DNA of 64,000 nt from Agelaius tricolor (GCA_023055355.1 JALJCS010000024.1:9873501-9937500); one strand, 5' to 3'; numbered from the stretch's first letter, positions 39,341 through 53,318 are shown. Notes: a model not told the origin generated them from the letters alone. Made by a program: numbers and translations.

Positions 39341-42300
39341 GTCAATAAAAGTAGGGATTGCTCTTGCATTGGAGCTTTCCCTTTCACCTTTTACCTTCTC
39401 TAAAAATACATTTGTTATTGTTGGTAAAGAAAAAGGAGGGGTAAGACTGGGCTGCAGTGACCCCACATGAGGGCTGCAGATGTTCTGGAAGAAGAAGCTT
39501 GGCAGTGAGATGCCTCAGATCACATCACTGATAAGCAGCTATGCCCAGTGTCAGAGCAGGCAGGAGGAATCAGTAGCATTTTGTGCTGTCACTCCAAACA
39601 CACATACCTGAAGAACTGGCAGGACCTTGCTGGGAGCAGATCAAGCAGAGGGAGCAGAGAATGCTCCAGGTGCTCTGCAGAGCAGCCCCGTGCTGAAAGG
39701 GAAGCATTCAGCACAGGAGGGTTCCCTGGGGCTGTGTAAATGCATTCCTGGCCCTGCAGCTATGGGGTGTTTCTCCTTCCAGAGCACTGGCTGGGCTGCA
39801 GAGGGTGAAAGGCAGGTACTGGTAGTCATGGTGCACCCATTGGGGTCTTTCCCTGCTTTTGTGTTTGTTTGGTTTGGGGGTTTGTTTGGGAGGAGATGAG
39901 GTGTGGTGTTTTTTTATTTGGGGTTTTTTGCAATCATGCTGCCTGTAGCTGTGGTATTTTCAGCTGGTGCAGTCAGGCTGCAGCTGAGCTCCAGCTATCA
40001 GTGCAGTGCTCCTCAGGGTGCACTGGGGTGTGTTCTGATTCCAAAATACCTCTGCATGGCAGAGATGATGGTACCTCTGACCTTGTGCAGCACAGCTTGT
40101 AAACCTGCCTTCTAAGGAAAATTAAAGGTGGAAAATCAGAACTTTTCTGGGCTGCTGCCTTACACACCTATCAAGTAGCCTGAGCTGTTTTGAATGAGGG
40201 GCTTTGCCCTCTTGGACCAGCCTCTCCTGCAAGGGTTTTGTGCAAGCCTTTGTCATAACACTGCTGTGCAGAGCAGTGTCTGGGAATACAGAACAGACAC
40301 TTCCTACATTTATATTCCACTAAAAAAAAAAAATCATCTCCTTATCACATCGACTCCATTATTGTACATTGTATTTTCTTGAACAGGAAAAAATTGCAGG
40401 CTTACATCTAGTTTTCACTCTCTTTTATAACTTCAAGCAGCAGGTAAGGTTATAATCCATCTGTGTTTGTGACCTTGAACAGGAATGGACACTTTCTCAT
40501 TTACATAATGCTGTTTTTTACTGAGCCATTAAACTGCAGAAAAATAGGGCCAGCATGAAAAGTAGTCATCTACATATGTTAAAAAATAACTGCAGTAAAT
40601 CCAACTGAAGAAAGCAGACTTTTAAAAATATGCGAGAGTTCAAGAAATTAAAAAGCAAATGGACTGTAAAGGCAGTTTTACTGCAAGCAAAACCTTCTAA
40701 AATAAGACCCTTAACAAACACCTCTCTCTGCATTTGGTGCACTGGTGCTCTGCCAGCATGAAAGCTGCTTCCTGACAGTTCCCACTGCCATCAGGAGGGA
40801 TGCTCCTCCTTCCCCTGGGAGCCACAGCTCTGCAGCCTGGGGCACAGGGGTGCCCCAGCCTTATGAACCTGTTTCAAAATTTTGCCTGGGGGAAAATACA
40901 CAGATGGACTGCATCCCAAATTGTGTGTGTTAGTGCTGAGCTATGAAATAACCTGGACTTTTTCGTGTTGCGAATAAGCATTACAGCAGGAGCTGTAATG
41001 ACAAGACATGGTGATTTGGAAGGAATGAAACATTTGATTTACTGCTGTTGATTCAATTTCTGAAATGGGCACTAATCTTGATCAATAGGCTTTCTGCAGC
41101 TGCTGGGATACATTTTATCAAGCTGTCACACTGACTCCTGTTTTCTAGCTTGTGAGGTTGTTAACTTGTGCCTTGCTAGGCAGGATTGCACCCAGCCTTT
41201 TGTGGGAGCAGAAGGAAAGAGAAACCTCTCTGCAAGCAACCAGGGGTGGGTGCTGCTGCTGGAGAGCAAGCAAGAAGCCACCTGCCAGGGCTGGATGGGG
41301 CTGGGTGTGGACAAGAGCCCCTGTGCATCCCCCCAGCAGTCCCTCTCCGTGGGATGAAGGCTGTGGGTGAGCTCCTGCCCAGGGCAGTGTGTGCTGGGTC
41401 TCTGTGCTGCGCTCTCTGGTTTGCAGCAGTTCCCTTTGGCACTCCAGGAGCTGCACAGAGCTCGGTGTGGGATCAGCTGCCATCAGGCTGCAGTATGGCA
41501 TCAGCAGACCTGGAAGCAGGGTGGAGCTGGGTGATCCCAGTGTACCAAGCCAGCACACCCACTCCAGGTACCCTGCAGCAGCTCTGGGGCCTGCTCTGCT
41601 CCCATCCCCAGCTGTAGTCGCAGCTCACATTTGTGCTTTTCCAGTGTATCATTCATTTGTATTACAGTCACTCCTAATGGCCCCAAATGAGATCAAGGCA
41701 GCTCTGGCTGGAGGCTGTGCACACACTGCAAGGCACTGCTGAGTCCAGGAGCATCTAATCCTGTCAGCTAGGGAGTGTTTGTGTGGTGGAGAGTGGGGTT
41801 CTCCTGTGCCTGTGAGTTCTCCAGTGTTCTCCCATATGCTCCATGTTTCCCTGCCCAGTCTGCTGCTCAACACAGATCCCCCCAACAGCAAAGTGTGAAA
41901 GCAGCTGTCATTTGAGATGGAGGTTTGTTTATTAGTGCCACGCACGTCAAGTATGTTCTTTTGGGCTCTATTAGAAAGGCAAATAGCTACTGATTGCCTG
42001 AGTCTTAAAACTGTGCAGCTTTTTCCATGGAGACTTGACCATTTGGGGTGGATACCCTCTTACAGAATGGAAATTCAGAACAAAACCACCCTGTTTGGGG
42101 CTGAGATAGGAGAGTAGAAAACAGCCCTGGTTTCACATATGGAAAAAGTTCACAGGAGATGAGCTTTCAAACAAGGCTCTGAAATCCATGATTATGCTAA
42201 TCCAATAACCTGGGGGCCATGGATGAAATCCTGAATTCATTAAAGTTAGTGACAAAATATCCTCCCCTAGGGACTAGAAGAATGAAGCAACTGGCAATCT

Positions 42301-43112
42301 ATTATTTCAAACTGCAAGCTGACTAATGAGGTAATTTTTATACAGATAAAGGTATGTTTTTTGTCCCTTTCTCCCAGACACAGAAACAAATCCTGACTTG
42401 ATGTTTTATCCAAACTTCATATAAGAGATGCCAGAATCCTGACACCAGTGTGTTTATTTCTAAGAAGCATTGTAGATAGAAATTTTCATGATGTCTGGAC
42501 TTGCAAGATCTGTGGCTTCAGCAAGGAGAAGAGTTTCATCTGTAAAAAATTTACATGTGCAAATTCAGTGTGTTTTTTCAGAACCTCTCAAAACACCCTT
42601 CTTCAAAATACTCTAAAATACATAATTATGTACTAAACCTTACTCTTGTATCAAAAGATTTGAACTATGTGGGAAATTTTAAGCCTATTTCTGGAATCAT
42701 GGTTAAACTCAGTTGTCATTAAAGGTGAAGTTCCAGAGAAAGGGAAAAAGCCTGAAATATGTGATCCTTAAGCACTCATAAAAAGCTGGAGGGTAATTAA
42801 AAATAACTTTTTGAAACATGTCGCTTTTATTATCTTCCAATGCGATTCTCATGATGTCAGGGAGCAGACATTACTTGCTGTAACTGTAATTTTCATTGAA
42901 TAATATGGGAGGAGAAGGCATTGGTAGAAGAAAACTCTTCATTCTGGGGAGCACTGGGAAAACCCCCTTTTTTTTCCTTACTCTTTCCCATCTGAAACCA
43001 GAAGACAGCTGACCCTAAGGTCAAAGTTGGCTGTCCTGATCCAGGCATGTTGGTAGGCTTTGCACAGGCTGCTGTTTAAGTGCCTTTGTTGTGTCTCTCT
43101 GTCTCTCTGCAG

Positions 43113-43404
43113 TGTGATAATGACAGGTGCATACAACAACTTCTTCCGAATGTTTGACCGCAACACCAAGCGGGACGTGACCCTGGAGGCCTCCCGGGAG
43201 AGCAGCAAGCCACGAGCCATCCTCAAGCCCCGGAGAGTCTGCGTTGGAGGCAAGAGGAGGAAAGATGACATCAGTGTTGACAGTTTGGACTTTACTAAGA
43301 AGATCTTGCACACAGCATGGCACCCAACCGAGAACATCATTGCTATAGCAGCGACAAACAATCTGTACATATTTCAGGATAAAGTGAACTCAGAAATGCA
43401 CTAG
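43113..43404 (+). CDS. PPP2R2C: PPP2R2C terminal coding exon with stop codon
   Basis: The exon follows a long pyrimidine tract and TGCAG. Its first base completes a Ser codon, then 96 codons run from [14 protein letters not shown] to a TAG at 43402-43404. It carries the last WD40 blade of PP2A B55-gamma, including the family segment [18 protein letters not shown]. The C terminus reads [12 protein letters not shown]. As I recall the family, alpha, beta and delta stop at K-V-N or K-I-N, while gamma adds four residues ending in Met-His, so this tail identifies the paralogue. The basic loop [13 protein letters not shown] also fits gamma. The 5' part of the exon is richer in GC than the flanking intron. 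With the three upstream exons it gives about 239 of the expected ~447 residues. Confidence 0.98.
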
Positions 43405-44006
43405 ATTTATCAATATCCCTCTATATTTACAAACCAGCCTCTTGAGAGTTGTAGAAGGATGTGATCTTCACAAAAATTGTGGCTTCGGTGGTGGGATTTG
43501 TAGGTTGCATCCTTTCATCCCTCAGCCTGTATCATTACTGGTGGCAAGCCAATTATTTTCCATCACTGCAACTGTATGAGTAAAAGGCACGAGTGCAAAT
43601 CCAGTACTGTGGTCTGTATCGGTTCCTTTAAACAAACAGGGATATTTATTCAGTTTAGGAGTGCTCCTGAGGAGGGCTGAGGCTCCTCAGCCCCTGTCCA
43701 TCCTTTCGAGGGTCTCAGTGGTTTGCAGGACTGTGGTGTTCTGGTGCCCTTCCCGCTTTTGCAGTGCACAGCATTTACCACATTGTTAGAGCTTTTTGCC
43801 TCAGTCTCTTGATTGGTTTTTTTTCCAGTGCTGTTTTCCTGTCTTTCAATCAGGCTGAGCCTGTTTGAAGGAATGAATAGCCACATCCCTTTAGAGCATG
43901 TGGCACATTGGAGGGACCTCATGAGAGCTAGAGCTGGAAGCAGAATCCCTGCTGGTGAAAAGCTGCCCCATCTCACCCATCCCATTCCCTTCTTTACAAT
44001 ACCCTC

Positions 44007-44030
44007 TTATTTATTTATTTATTTATTTAT
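44007..44030 (+). repeat. (ATTT)n microsatellite in the PPP2R2C 3'UTR
   Basis: About six ATTT units. In an mRNA this would read as overlapping AUUUA pentamers, the core of AU-rich elements, though simple repeat origin is as likely. Confidence 0.85.
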
Positions 44031-45916
44031 CACATTACTTTGTGCTTCACCTTCCCAAGTGACTAAGTGACAGACTGGTATAGTTACTCAGCCAGCTTAT
44101 TTTAAGAAGTTTATTCTCCATGGTTCTCTTTGCTCTATTTAAAACAATAAGTAGTATCTTCATTGTGTGAGGACTATTACAAAACTTGGCATTGCAGCTC
44201 TGGAGGGACTGGCTGACACAGCCTGGCAATTCACACACAAACCCGTGCTACCATTTGGGGTTGGAGTTCTGGAAACCTCGGCTAGAAGTGCTCTCGTTGA
44301 AAGTAGCAACCAACTTGAGTGGGAACAAAGTTACATCCCTGCTAGACGCTTGATAAAGTCCCTTGTTTGTTGTTTGCAGGATGGTTGTGTTAATCCTGGC
44401 CTTTGGGGAACACAGGCAATGCCTGGTGTCTGTAACTGTGAAAGGAATGGTGCTGTGAGAGGCAGTGCCACTGAGTGAATTTTAACGCTTTGAAATGAGG
44501 CCACTTCTGGGAGACAAAGTTAGTCCTGGAGAAACACGAAAATTTGAAAAATCCAAACCTAACAAAACCTTCCTCCACAGAAATGTTGTTAGATCCATCT
44601 CTGTTCTGTAATGATGAGTGAGATAAATGGAAAAGGGAAGTACACACAAAGTAGGGCATGCAGGAATGGTACCGGAATGGTGCAGTGGGCAGGAAGTCCT
44701 CTTAATCCAGGAAAAGAAAGTTCTGCTGCACCCTTAATAGCTCTGGCAGAAAATTCAATACCCCAAAGGATTCCTACTCTAACCATGAATAAAAGAGCAC
44801 AACTCACATGACCTGTTAATCTGCCCATATTAAAACTCCTCAGAAAAAAAAGTCTTTAAGCCATTATGCACTGATTTCTTGGTAAGTGGAGAATGTACTG
44901 ATGAAGGGATCTGCATGCTTTTGTATTTTGGTTTGGGGGAAGGGTGGGTGACAATCTGCTTACAAGAAATAAAAAAACAAAGTCTAGAGCTTTTATATGA
45001 CATCTCAACACCACACCTGAAATCTGTCTGTTTGAAGTTTTCTACATCAATGCTGTATATTTTGTGTGTAGAAGCACAAACACATGTGCACCAGTTTCCA
45101 GCCACACGAAACACATACAGTATGAAATGTGTAGGGTGATTTTAAAGGGAACAAAGAATGTTTGTTTATAAAATACTGTGTGCTGTAGCAGGCATGGACA
45201 GTATATGTACATATTTATTCTAACGAAATTTAACAAAATTGCTTTTTCCTTTTCTTTTTCCTTGTAAAAAGGTTTAAGAGTGTGGTAAATTGTATAGAGA
45301 ACTTGTTAATGCCAAACTACTGCTTCAAGGGTGTCATACAATTTCTTTGACATTTGGACCCCTCCATTAATCTTTGCAGCTCAAAAAGAAAAAAAAATTG
45401 CTATCAGCTCATATTGGCATTTACAGCTAGAGATACTGTAAAACATATATTTAGCTTTGAACATTCTCAAGTAAGATTCTATAGATAACTTATTATAAAG
45501 CAGATCTTAAAGCAACCTTTTTTTTTTAATTTGAAGTACCTTACTCTGTTACAGCTTTGGGTACCAAAAAGAACGTGTTAAAATTAAATAAACAAATATA
45601 TCTTTGGAGCTTTATAAAACTAATTAAATACCCAACCAAAATACCATTAAGTAATTCTAGAGGAAATAAACAGAAACCTTTCAAAGACCAGTATTCCGTT
45701 CCTGTCTTTGACATCACTGTTACAGGTCGGTTTCCTGGTTTCTTGAATGTATGGAAAGTCAACATCGTCATTGTGAACGTTTCCAACTTTCTCTTTTTAG
45801 TTTGAGCTTTCAGTGGTGTAGAGTAAGTGATGGTAAAGTTGGTAAATCTGATTGTTTTGAAAGCTGTTGTTCATGGCTGCATTTTTTGTGTTGCACAAAT
45901 TAGCTAACTGTTGTTG

Positions 45917-45957
45917 AATAAAAATATAAATATGTTAATACCAGCTTTTTCAATAAA
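45917..45957 (+). terminator. PPP2R2C: Tandem AATAAA poly(A) signals of PPP2R2C
   Basis: AATAAA occurs at 45917-45922 and again at 45952-45957. These are the last canonical hexamers before the intergenic region downstream of the PPP2R2C stop codon. Cleavage would be expected 10-30 bases after one of them. Confidence 0.6.
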
Positions 45958-46304
45958 ACTACAACCAAAAAAAAGGCATAAATAGATGACTTCAAGGCAC
46001 AGATTATTTTTAAGCTAGGCAAGAAAGAGTTGTTTTAGCTCCTTCTACAGAGGAGGAAGAGTCACAGGGATCAGGACACGGAGGGCAAACTACTGTGGGA
46101 ACTTCAAGTGTTGTGGCAGGTGGAGGAGGGAATACATGCCATGAGTGGGATGAGGGTGTTGTATGGTGAAGAGTGTGGGCAGCTGTAGCAGAGCTGGAGT
46201 CATGCTTTAGGTTCAGTCCTGGGACCAGCTTTTTCTTTTGCTAATAGCCCAACCTGGACTTCAGGAGTCTTGAGTCTCCATCGCCTGCAGATGGAATCAG
46301 AGGT

Positions 46305-46680
46305 GTGCAGTGTGAATTGACACACGAAGCCACAGGTAAAAAATGGCATGGGTGTTGTCACAAAGACTGCAGGAGAAGCAAAAGCCCTCCAACAACATTT
46401 TTAGTGTTAGAGAATCAAGGCATTACTTTATTTCTGGCCAGGATGTTGTTCTGGTCAGGATGTGCAATCATTTCATTCACACATAGCCCAGGCATGCAGA
46501 GAAAATCATTTAATGACACATGAATTTTACCAGATTTTTTACAGACTTTTTACAGTCAAGATCGATAGAGATTCATTGGTTCGATGTTCATTGGCTCCAA
46601 GTTATGTAGTCCTTACTCTGTGGTTTCCTACTCGATCTGGATTTCTTCACCTCTGATGTTAATTAGGTCCTCCCTCCCTG
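46305..46680 (-). mobile_element. Putative solo LTR remnant
   Basis: On the - strand the block contains AATAAAG followed after ~20 bases by a stretch like an avian LTR R-U5 junction (CTCTAACACT, then GTTGTTGGAGGGCTTTTG). Upstream lies AT-rich, U3-like sequence. I see no internal viral genes on either side. The ends and any target-site duplication were not resolved, and the family is not named. Confidence 0.4.
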
Positions 46681-46900
46681 ATTTCCTCATCAGTCTTTTC
46701 TGGACCAGGTGTCTCCAACCATGGCAGGGGGCAGTGTCTGAGGTAGATGTCTGTTGATGTTCTGCTGATGGTCATTATCTTTTTGGGTATCTTTTGGGCT
46801 ACTCACAGTCTGTTGAGATGTTAACCTCATCAGGCCTTCACCTGGTGAAAGAATGGCCTGGAAAGAAACTCCAGTTCCCTTCCCCTGGGGCAAAGGTGAA

Positions 46901-46963
46901 CACAGGTTGGACTTGATGATATCAAAGGTCTTTTCCAACCTAGTTCATTCTGTGATTCTGTGA
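46901..46963 (+). mobile_element. CR1 LINE 3' end, 5'-truncated
   Basis: The block reads GGTTGGACTTGATGAT, AAAGGTCTTTTCCAACC, then two ATTCTGTG octamers, the signature 3' terminus of avian CR1. The body upstream is not clearly CR1, so this is a short 5'-truncated copy inserted in + orientation just past the PPP2R2C 3' end. Confidence 0.9.
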
Positions 46964-49900
46964 AAACTGGCTAAAGTTATAAAATAAAATTTAAAAAACT
47001 CCAAACTTGGTATATTTTCCAATAGTGTTATCACTGGCCAGGTTTGAGACCTTCCAACCATGGCAGTGCATCAGGGATGTGGCCAGGCTGGCCTCCCAAA
47101 TGAGACTGGCCCAGGTGACAAACCAGAGTGCTACCAGCAGAGCAGCATCCTGCTTTCTCCCACCACTAGACCTCTACCACGGGGGAAAATAAAATATAAT
47201 AATAAAAACCAAAAAATGCTGGCTTGGCACACACACTTAAGGTAGGAAACCATTCTCTTTCCAGTCCAAGCTGATGCCTGACTCTCCATGGTGATCCTGA
47301 CTCTTGCCCCAGATGTGGAATCTCAGTCCAAGGCAGCTGATCTTGCTTGTACCTGGGGTGAGAAGCCTCCCTCCATCCCTACACACAAGTTAGACACTGA
47401 GAGGCTGAGGCCTTTTTCTGGATGCAGACCAGAATAAATTTGCCTCCACTGTTACATGAGGCAGAGCCTGGCTTTGTACAGCTCTCCCAGAGCTTACATG
47501 CTAATTTTTTTCACCCCTTTTTTGGGAAGACACAGTCAATCCCACTCATTTAGATAGACAAATATGACTAGGCACTGAAGAGAGGAGTCTCAGCTGAAAA
47601 TCAACACATCAAGCAATACACTATTTACCTTTCCAGTTTCCCTTTTCATCCCCAAATACCCAGTAGGAGCAGGAGCCAGATGGCTCACTCGCATGCTTTT
47701 GAAATTTTCACACGCATACTTAGCAGCTACATAAGGCAATTTAACCCTTTATGGCTTGGGGGAGATACTGGCATGAGCCACCTGCTTCTGCTGTTTGCAG
47801 CCAGGAAGTTGTCCTGCTTTAAGTCTGTTGGAGCCTTTGGTTGTCCCTGCTGAGAGGGCAAGTAGAAGGATTGTTTGCCTTTATATCCAATTTTCAGTTA
47901 CATTATTATCAATTTGCTCCCTCTCCAATAGGAATTATTTTCCATTTGCAGTCTTGTCAGCAAATTGTATTGAGTCTAAAATTAGAGTATAAAGGCACTT
48001 GCCTTGCTCATGTGGCAGAACCAGGATTACTGGAATGGGCCTAATTTTATAGAGATGAGGGATGTTGCTTAGGCTTTGTGAAACCATTAAATGGTTTCTG
48101 GAAATTCTGTACAGGCCAGCTCTGAAAAGCATTTCTAAGAAAAAAAAAGCATTTCTTAGCAGTGAAATTTTATTTTTCTTCTCTCTCAAGCTGGATGAGG
48201 ATCAAACTTTTACTCATGTGAAAGTGAACACAACTCTTCAGGCAGCTGTAGATCCTAAATCTGGCCCATGACACAAAGCAATTTATGTGGAGCACTGTGT
48301 AAACTCCTCAGGTCCCTTAGCTCTGAAAGCTGCCATGAGTAGGGATCAGCCAGGCAGGGTACAGCTAATTACTTGTCTTTCCATTTGCCCATTGAGGCAG
48401 TCAATGAGCAGGACAAGATCCTTAAACCTACAATTCCATTAAGCAGTTATTTCAAGTATCATGACAATGCTGCACATTGTTTTTATAACATTGCTGCTCA
48501 AACAAACCCTACAGCAGTGGCTCCATCAAAGTATGCAGCGTGGTTTCCTGGACAGCCAGTCCTTGTTGTAAAACTAGCACTAATCACACTACTAACATGC
48601 ATGTCCCATGCAACAGCCTCATCCAAGCAGATCAACTTTAAATACAGGATTGAATTCTTCAGCTGGCAATAGGTATGTGAATGTGGCACTGTGTCTGTCT
48701 TTCGAGGAGAAGAGTACTTAGCTCAGAGAACTGCAGAAACCTCATCACCATCTTCTTTGGCTTCATCATCATTTGTCAAAGAGGAGAAACAATTCTGGGG
48801 TGGGGGGAAATCACTGTACATTATTAAAAAAAAAAAACAAAAAAAAACCCAACTGAAATAAGGACTTGGGTGACAGACTGGGAGAAAATAGGTTGATATT
48901 CCTCCAGTCAATATCTGTAATCTAAATGCTGCCCAAGCAAGATACCAGAGTGACACCCCACTGTCAATAACTTCTGCTAACACCCCAGCTCTGGCAGGTA
49001 CTTGGTTTCATTTCCCTTTGGTGAGGCTTGAACACCTCCAGCAGCTCTGCATGGTGCTCTGGACCATGCTTGTCCTCACTTTAGTGTGATGAAGGTGCAG
49101 AAAGAAGCAGAGGTTTCCCACAGATAGGAAAGATCCCACCATTGTGATCTATTTGCAATACAGAAGGTGATGCTCACAGAAAATTTATGCACATCTTGGA
49201 CTGCCTTGTGGAAGAGGTAGGGAGGAAATCATTGCTGGTTCAATTATCATCCTCTGACATCTCTGCTAACACCTTTCCAGGATGAACAGCTGCACTCTCT
49301 GTTTCTCACAGCTATTGATCTGCAAACCCAGAGAGATGTTGCTGCATCAATTGAGCTCTGTCAACATGTTCAAAATATTCTCTGCAACCCTCACAGGTAA
49401 AGACTTACTTTAGCATGAAATGAGAGATAAGCTGCACTAATTTATACCACCTTCCTCCACAGATTTTTTAAGGCTTCCTTTCAAAATATTTGGCTATTTT
49501 GAGCTGCTATTATAATATTGCTAGTGATTTTGAGGAGTCAAGTGCTACCTTTAAATCTGTATCTCCTAATCACTTTCTAGAACTGCAAGAAATCTCTCGC
49601 TGCACAATTTATCCCCAAGGTCTTGTCAAACCTGTTCCAAAACCAGATTCTCCTGAGATCCACTCTTTATTATCAAAGAACAGAGAAGATGATTCTTGCT
49701 TGTGAAGGACAATTGAAGCCTGAGGCTATCTAAAGAAAGGGAAAGAAAGATTTCCCTTGCTTCCTCTACAGAGTCAGTCCCCAGTCTTACCCCATATACT
49801 CTGCTAGCCTGTTGTGCTGCCTCTTTTCTCTGTGCTTTTCCTTCTACCACATCCTATGGCTCCCCACATTCCCCCTTCTGCCTTCTCCTTCAGCCACATA

Positions 49901-52900
49901 CAGTGGTTAGAAGTCAGTAAAACCCACCACTGGACCAAGCCCAGCCTGCTCAGGCAGCTGCAGGAGCAGTTTCTCACTGGTCCAAGGGGAAGTGCCCTGT
50001 CAGCTCCCCCTCTCCTGGGCTGTCAGAGGGGAAAGCCCCATTTGCCAGTGAGCTATATTTCAAGTGGAAGATCTACAGAATTGAAGAGGTTGTATCTTAG
50101 CAACCACAAATGCATTAAGAAAGCAGTTTAACTGTTTAAACCTTCAATTATAAAATCCACCACAAAGAGGCAGCTGCTGTGCACAAGACACAAAGCCTGT
50201 GCAGCGGTTCACCATGAGGGACACAACTGCCCTATGCACATGCACCTGCCAAAGGCACCTGGGTGGACCTTCTCCCTCCTCTGCACAAATAAGAGGGTGC
50301 TGCCATGGCCCACACCCACATCCTTTGCTCTCCTGCAGGAAGAGAAGTGCAGAAAAGGTATCTTTTTGCAGAGAAACCCTGAGGTTTTGTATATTGATCT
50401 TATGCCCATAGGACCAAAGCAAGATCTTGAAAATTTTCCAAGGGGAAATAAAGGAGTCCCACAATGAAAACTCAGAGTGAAATAGGCATGGGGTTGTGAT
50501 CACTTCACAAGAGGAGCTGTGATGGAGTAGGTATACCCTGATTTGTACAGCTTAGAATCCCAATCTTTTCCCTTCCTGGGTAGTACCTTAGTTATCATTC
50601 CTCAGATACACATTTCCCCCAGTTCTTTTCTTCCAAGGGTTTGTGCAACTGGAGTCAGACCTCTCTGCTTTATTGAAACCCCATACAACAGCTGTTTCAA
50701 GGTTTCCTTGCCATGCCTGCAGCAAACCTGGATTTCATCCTTGACCTGACGAAGTTAGAACAAAAACAACAGGGCATCTGCAAAAGTTAGTTTAGAAAAT
50801 TCACCATTTTCTGCCTCAAAAACTTTCTTGCCAGCATTAAGTGCACATTCTGTTCCATTCTACATTGTTCTCAATGGCTGGATCCCAGCTGTGTGATGAC
50901 ACACAGCAGTGAACCCACTGCCCTACAAAGGGAGCTCCAAGGATTGTTGTTAATCCCTCCAAAGGGAGCTGCCTGAGAGGAACACACAGCAGGGGTGGTG
51001 CAGAGTCCCTCATCCACAGATTGAAAATATTTTGTGCAGAAAGGTAGGACTTAATCCATAAGCAGCCTCTGAGGGCAGTAGGAGCACATCTAGCACTGCA
51101 AAGGCAGGTCTTTGCACAGCCTCCAAACTGCTCCTTCCCCTCCTTCACCCCTATAACTAATCTAGGTGTACAATCTATTTCTGGGCTAAATGGACAAATG
51201 GAGATATGAGCATCATAAAGTCAGGACAGATGGGAAAGCTGGCACCCCTTGTCTCCCTTGTCTTTCTCACTCTTGTTTCATAGATGCACTATTCTGGAGA
51301 AACTTAGTATCATAAACAAAGTAAAAAAAGAAATTCTGCCAGGGCAACAGCCCCAAAGAGGCTAATGAGGACTGTGATCTAAGGCACAGGCATATACTCA
51401 GTGTATCCACCTGCACTTAAAGACTGTGAACCCCTAAGCTTAGACAGAAGAGCTGCCCTGGGCTAGAGACACTTCAGGCTGTAGGACTGAAGCACTCCAT
51501 GGAGATTCACTTTTTAAACAATGATTGAAGATCAATTGAACTGTTACTAGAAGCAGTATTAGGAGAGATTTATGAATCATCCATTTATAACAGTAGGAAA
51601 GCATCTTCTGTAAAGAGAAAACTGAAAAATCTATTTATTGCAAAACCAATTGCTGGGCTCATCATCTGTCTGTCACACTGCTGCAAGGGCACACAAATGG
51701 GGAGTGTGTCAGCCATGGACTGCTTTCAGTGGGAAAGTTGGTAAATTCCTGCCAGTATGTGCTTTGAACAAAATTTTAAAACAAAACCAAAAGCAAACAA
51801 AAAACCCCACTCTGAATTGTTTTGCATTGCATCTTCTGGATTGAATATGTTTTGATCTTAAAGGATTTTTTTAAAGATGGTTTTAGAGTATTCAGACAGT
51901 GATATCCATCCTGACCTTCACATGGCATCTTTGGCTTTGATTCTAGACAAATTCTTGATCAGAACTTGGTCTGTAAACTAATTCCAAAGCATCTAAGCCC
52001 TATTAAAATAACATTTCCATTACCTAATTAATTGTTTGAAGCTGTTTTCAGTGATTGTTTATTGAAGTTATAGTTTGTCACCTGAGGCAACAGCATGGCT
52101 TGTTGTCGTGGAAACATCTCTGCTGTCACAGCAATGAATAGGGAGGGAGGAGCAGGAGAGGAGCTACAGAGGAGATGCTTTGTTGAAATGCCTTGCTCTT
52201 TAAAGTGACTAAATTATTTCAGATAAAGACAGGCCATGCTGAGATCGACAAACACTGATTCCTGGGATATTATGGGTTCTGTGGGCTTGGTTCAAGCCCT
52301 TTCTAATTTGGCATGACACAGCTCCTGCTGTCAGGCACTGCTGTCTCCCGTGGTTAACAGCAACATTTACAGGGCCCTTTCTGTTGCCAAACTTGCTATT
52401 ATTGCACAAAATCCTGCCATCTACAAAAATAGAACAAAACACCTCTAGAAACCTGCTGTCATCTATCTATTTGATCTGTAAAAGATGAAAAATCAGTATT
52501 GCAGAGTTTCTCTTATTGGCCTTTACCTGGTGTGTGATCTTGCCACAAGTTTTCTACATTCCCAAATCCTGTGTTAACTAATGTCCAAGGGTATCTCAAG
52601 CAAGAGTTGCAGTTAGGTAGAAGCCATGCTGATTTAAGGGAAATTCTAAGTTTTTATTAAATTCTGCCACAGATTTTCTCAGTTTCTTGTTGTGCAGATA
52701 ACATAGAGTTAATAAAAAGGTTTAAGCTCTGTTAAACCATGATTATTAATTTTTTTTTTGCTTCTGAGACGTGCAGATGCAGGAAGAAAACAGGGTTTCC
52801 ACCAGCAGCACCATCAGGACTGTGTTTTGTCACTACTGACTTTACTACAGAACCAGACAATGCAGACTGATACTGACAGGCTTGTAAGATCTTAGAGACA

Positions 52901-53318
52901 GGAACATTCTCAGAACCTTCTAAGCTGCAAATCAGCTAGGCTGCGCTTTTCATAAGTTTCATATGCTGTTAATTTATCATTGTGCAGTTTTTTTATCACA
53001 CAGAAAAGCAGATCTTTTTCCTCCCTTCTCATAGTGTTGGATTGCAGGCACACTCCACAATGATGCCTTTGCTTGGCATTTGTTTAACTTCGTTTGTATC
53101 TGGCAGGGAATCGGCTTCACAAATGGTTATCTGTTTTGCAGGAGAGGTTTTTTTCTAACTGCATTTGCTCTTGGAAATGGAGTAAAACCAGACCCTGAGT
53201 CTTTTGTTCCTTGGCGGTGCCCTCTGGAGACAGCGGCAGAGGGAGGACGGCGCAGCGTGAGCCTGGAGTGCCACCTGATGGCCCGGGAGGCAAAGCGCCG
53301 GCTGAGCTCGGCCAGCGG

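Larger units (their letters stand above)
33155..43112 (+). other. PPP2R2C: PPP2R2C last intron
   Basis: A ~10 kb intron between the exon ending at 33154 and the terminal exon. It ends in a CT-rich tract and TGCAG at 43112. It holds two abutting perfect hairpins at 38.26-38.32 kb, a purine-rich tract at 39.12-39.34 kb, and a GC-richer patch at 41.15-41.6 kb with overlapping open frames on both strands. I found no recognisable protein in that patch. Confidence 0.85.
43405..45975 (+). other. PPP2R2C: PPP2R2C 3'UTR (inferred end)
   Basis: No further exon follows the stop codon. AATAAA hexamers occur at 44788, 44968, 45587, 45665, 45917 and 45952. The most distal pair is followed by A-rich sequence, and I take that as the main cleavage region, giving a UTR of about 2.6 kb. 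The UTR contains an ATTT tetranucleotide repeat at 44007-44030 and a TGTACATA element at 45206-45213 that fits the Pumilio consensus TGTANATA. The 3' boundary is an inference; proximal signals could give shorter transcripts. Confidence 0.65.

Noticed and set aside
41145..41617. Overlapping ORFs of 137 and 143 codons on opposite strands
   Set aside because: Both come from a GC-richer, stop-poor patch in the intron, and neither looks like a protein family. No flanking splice signals agree with an exon.
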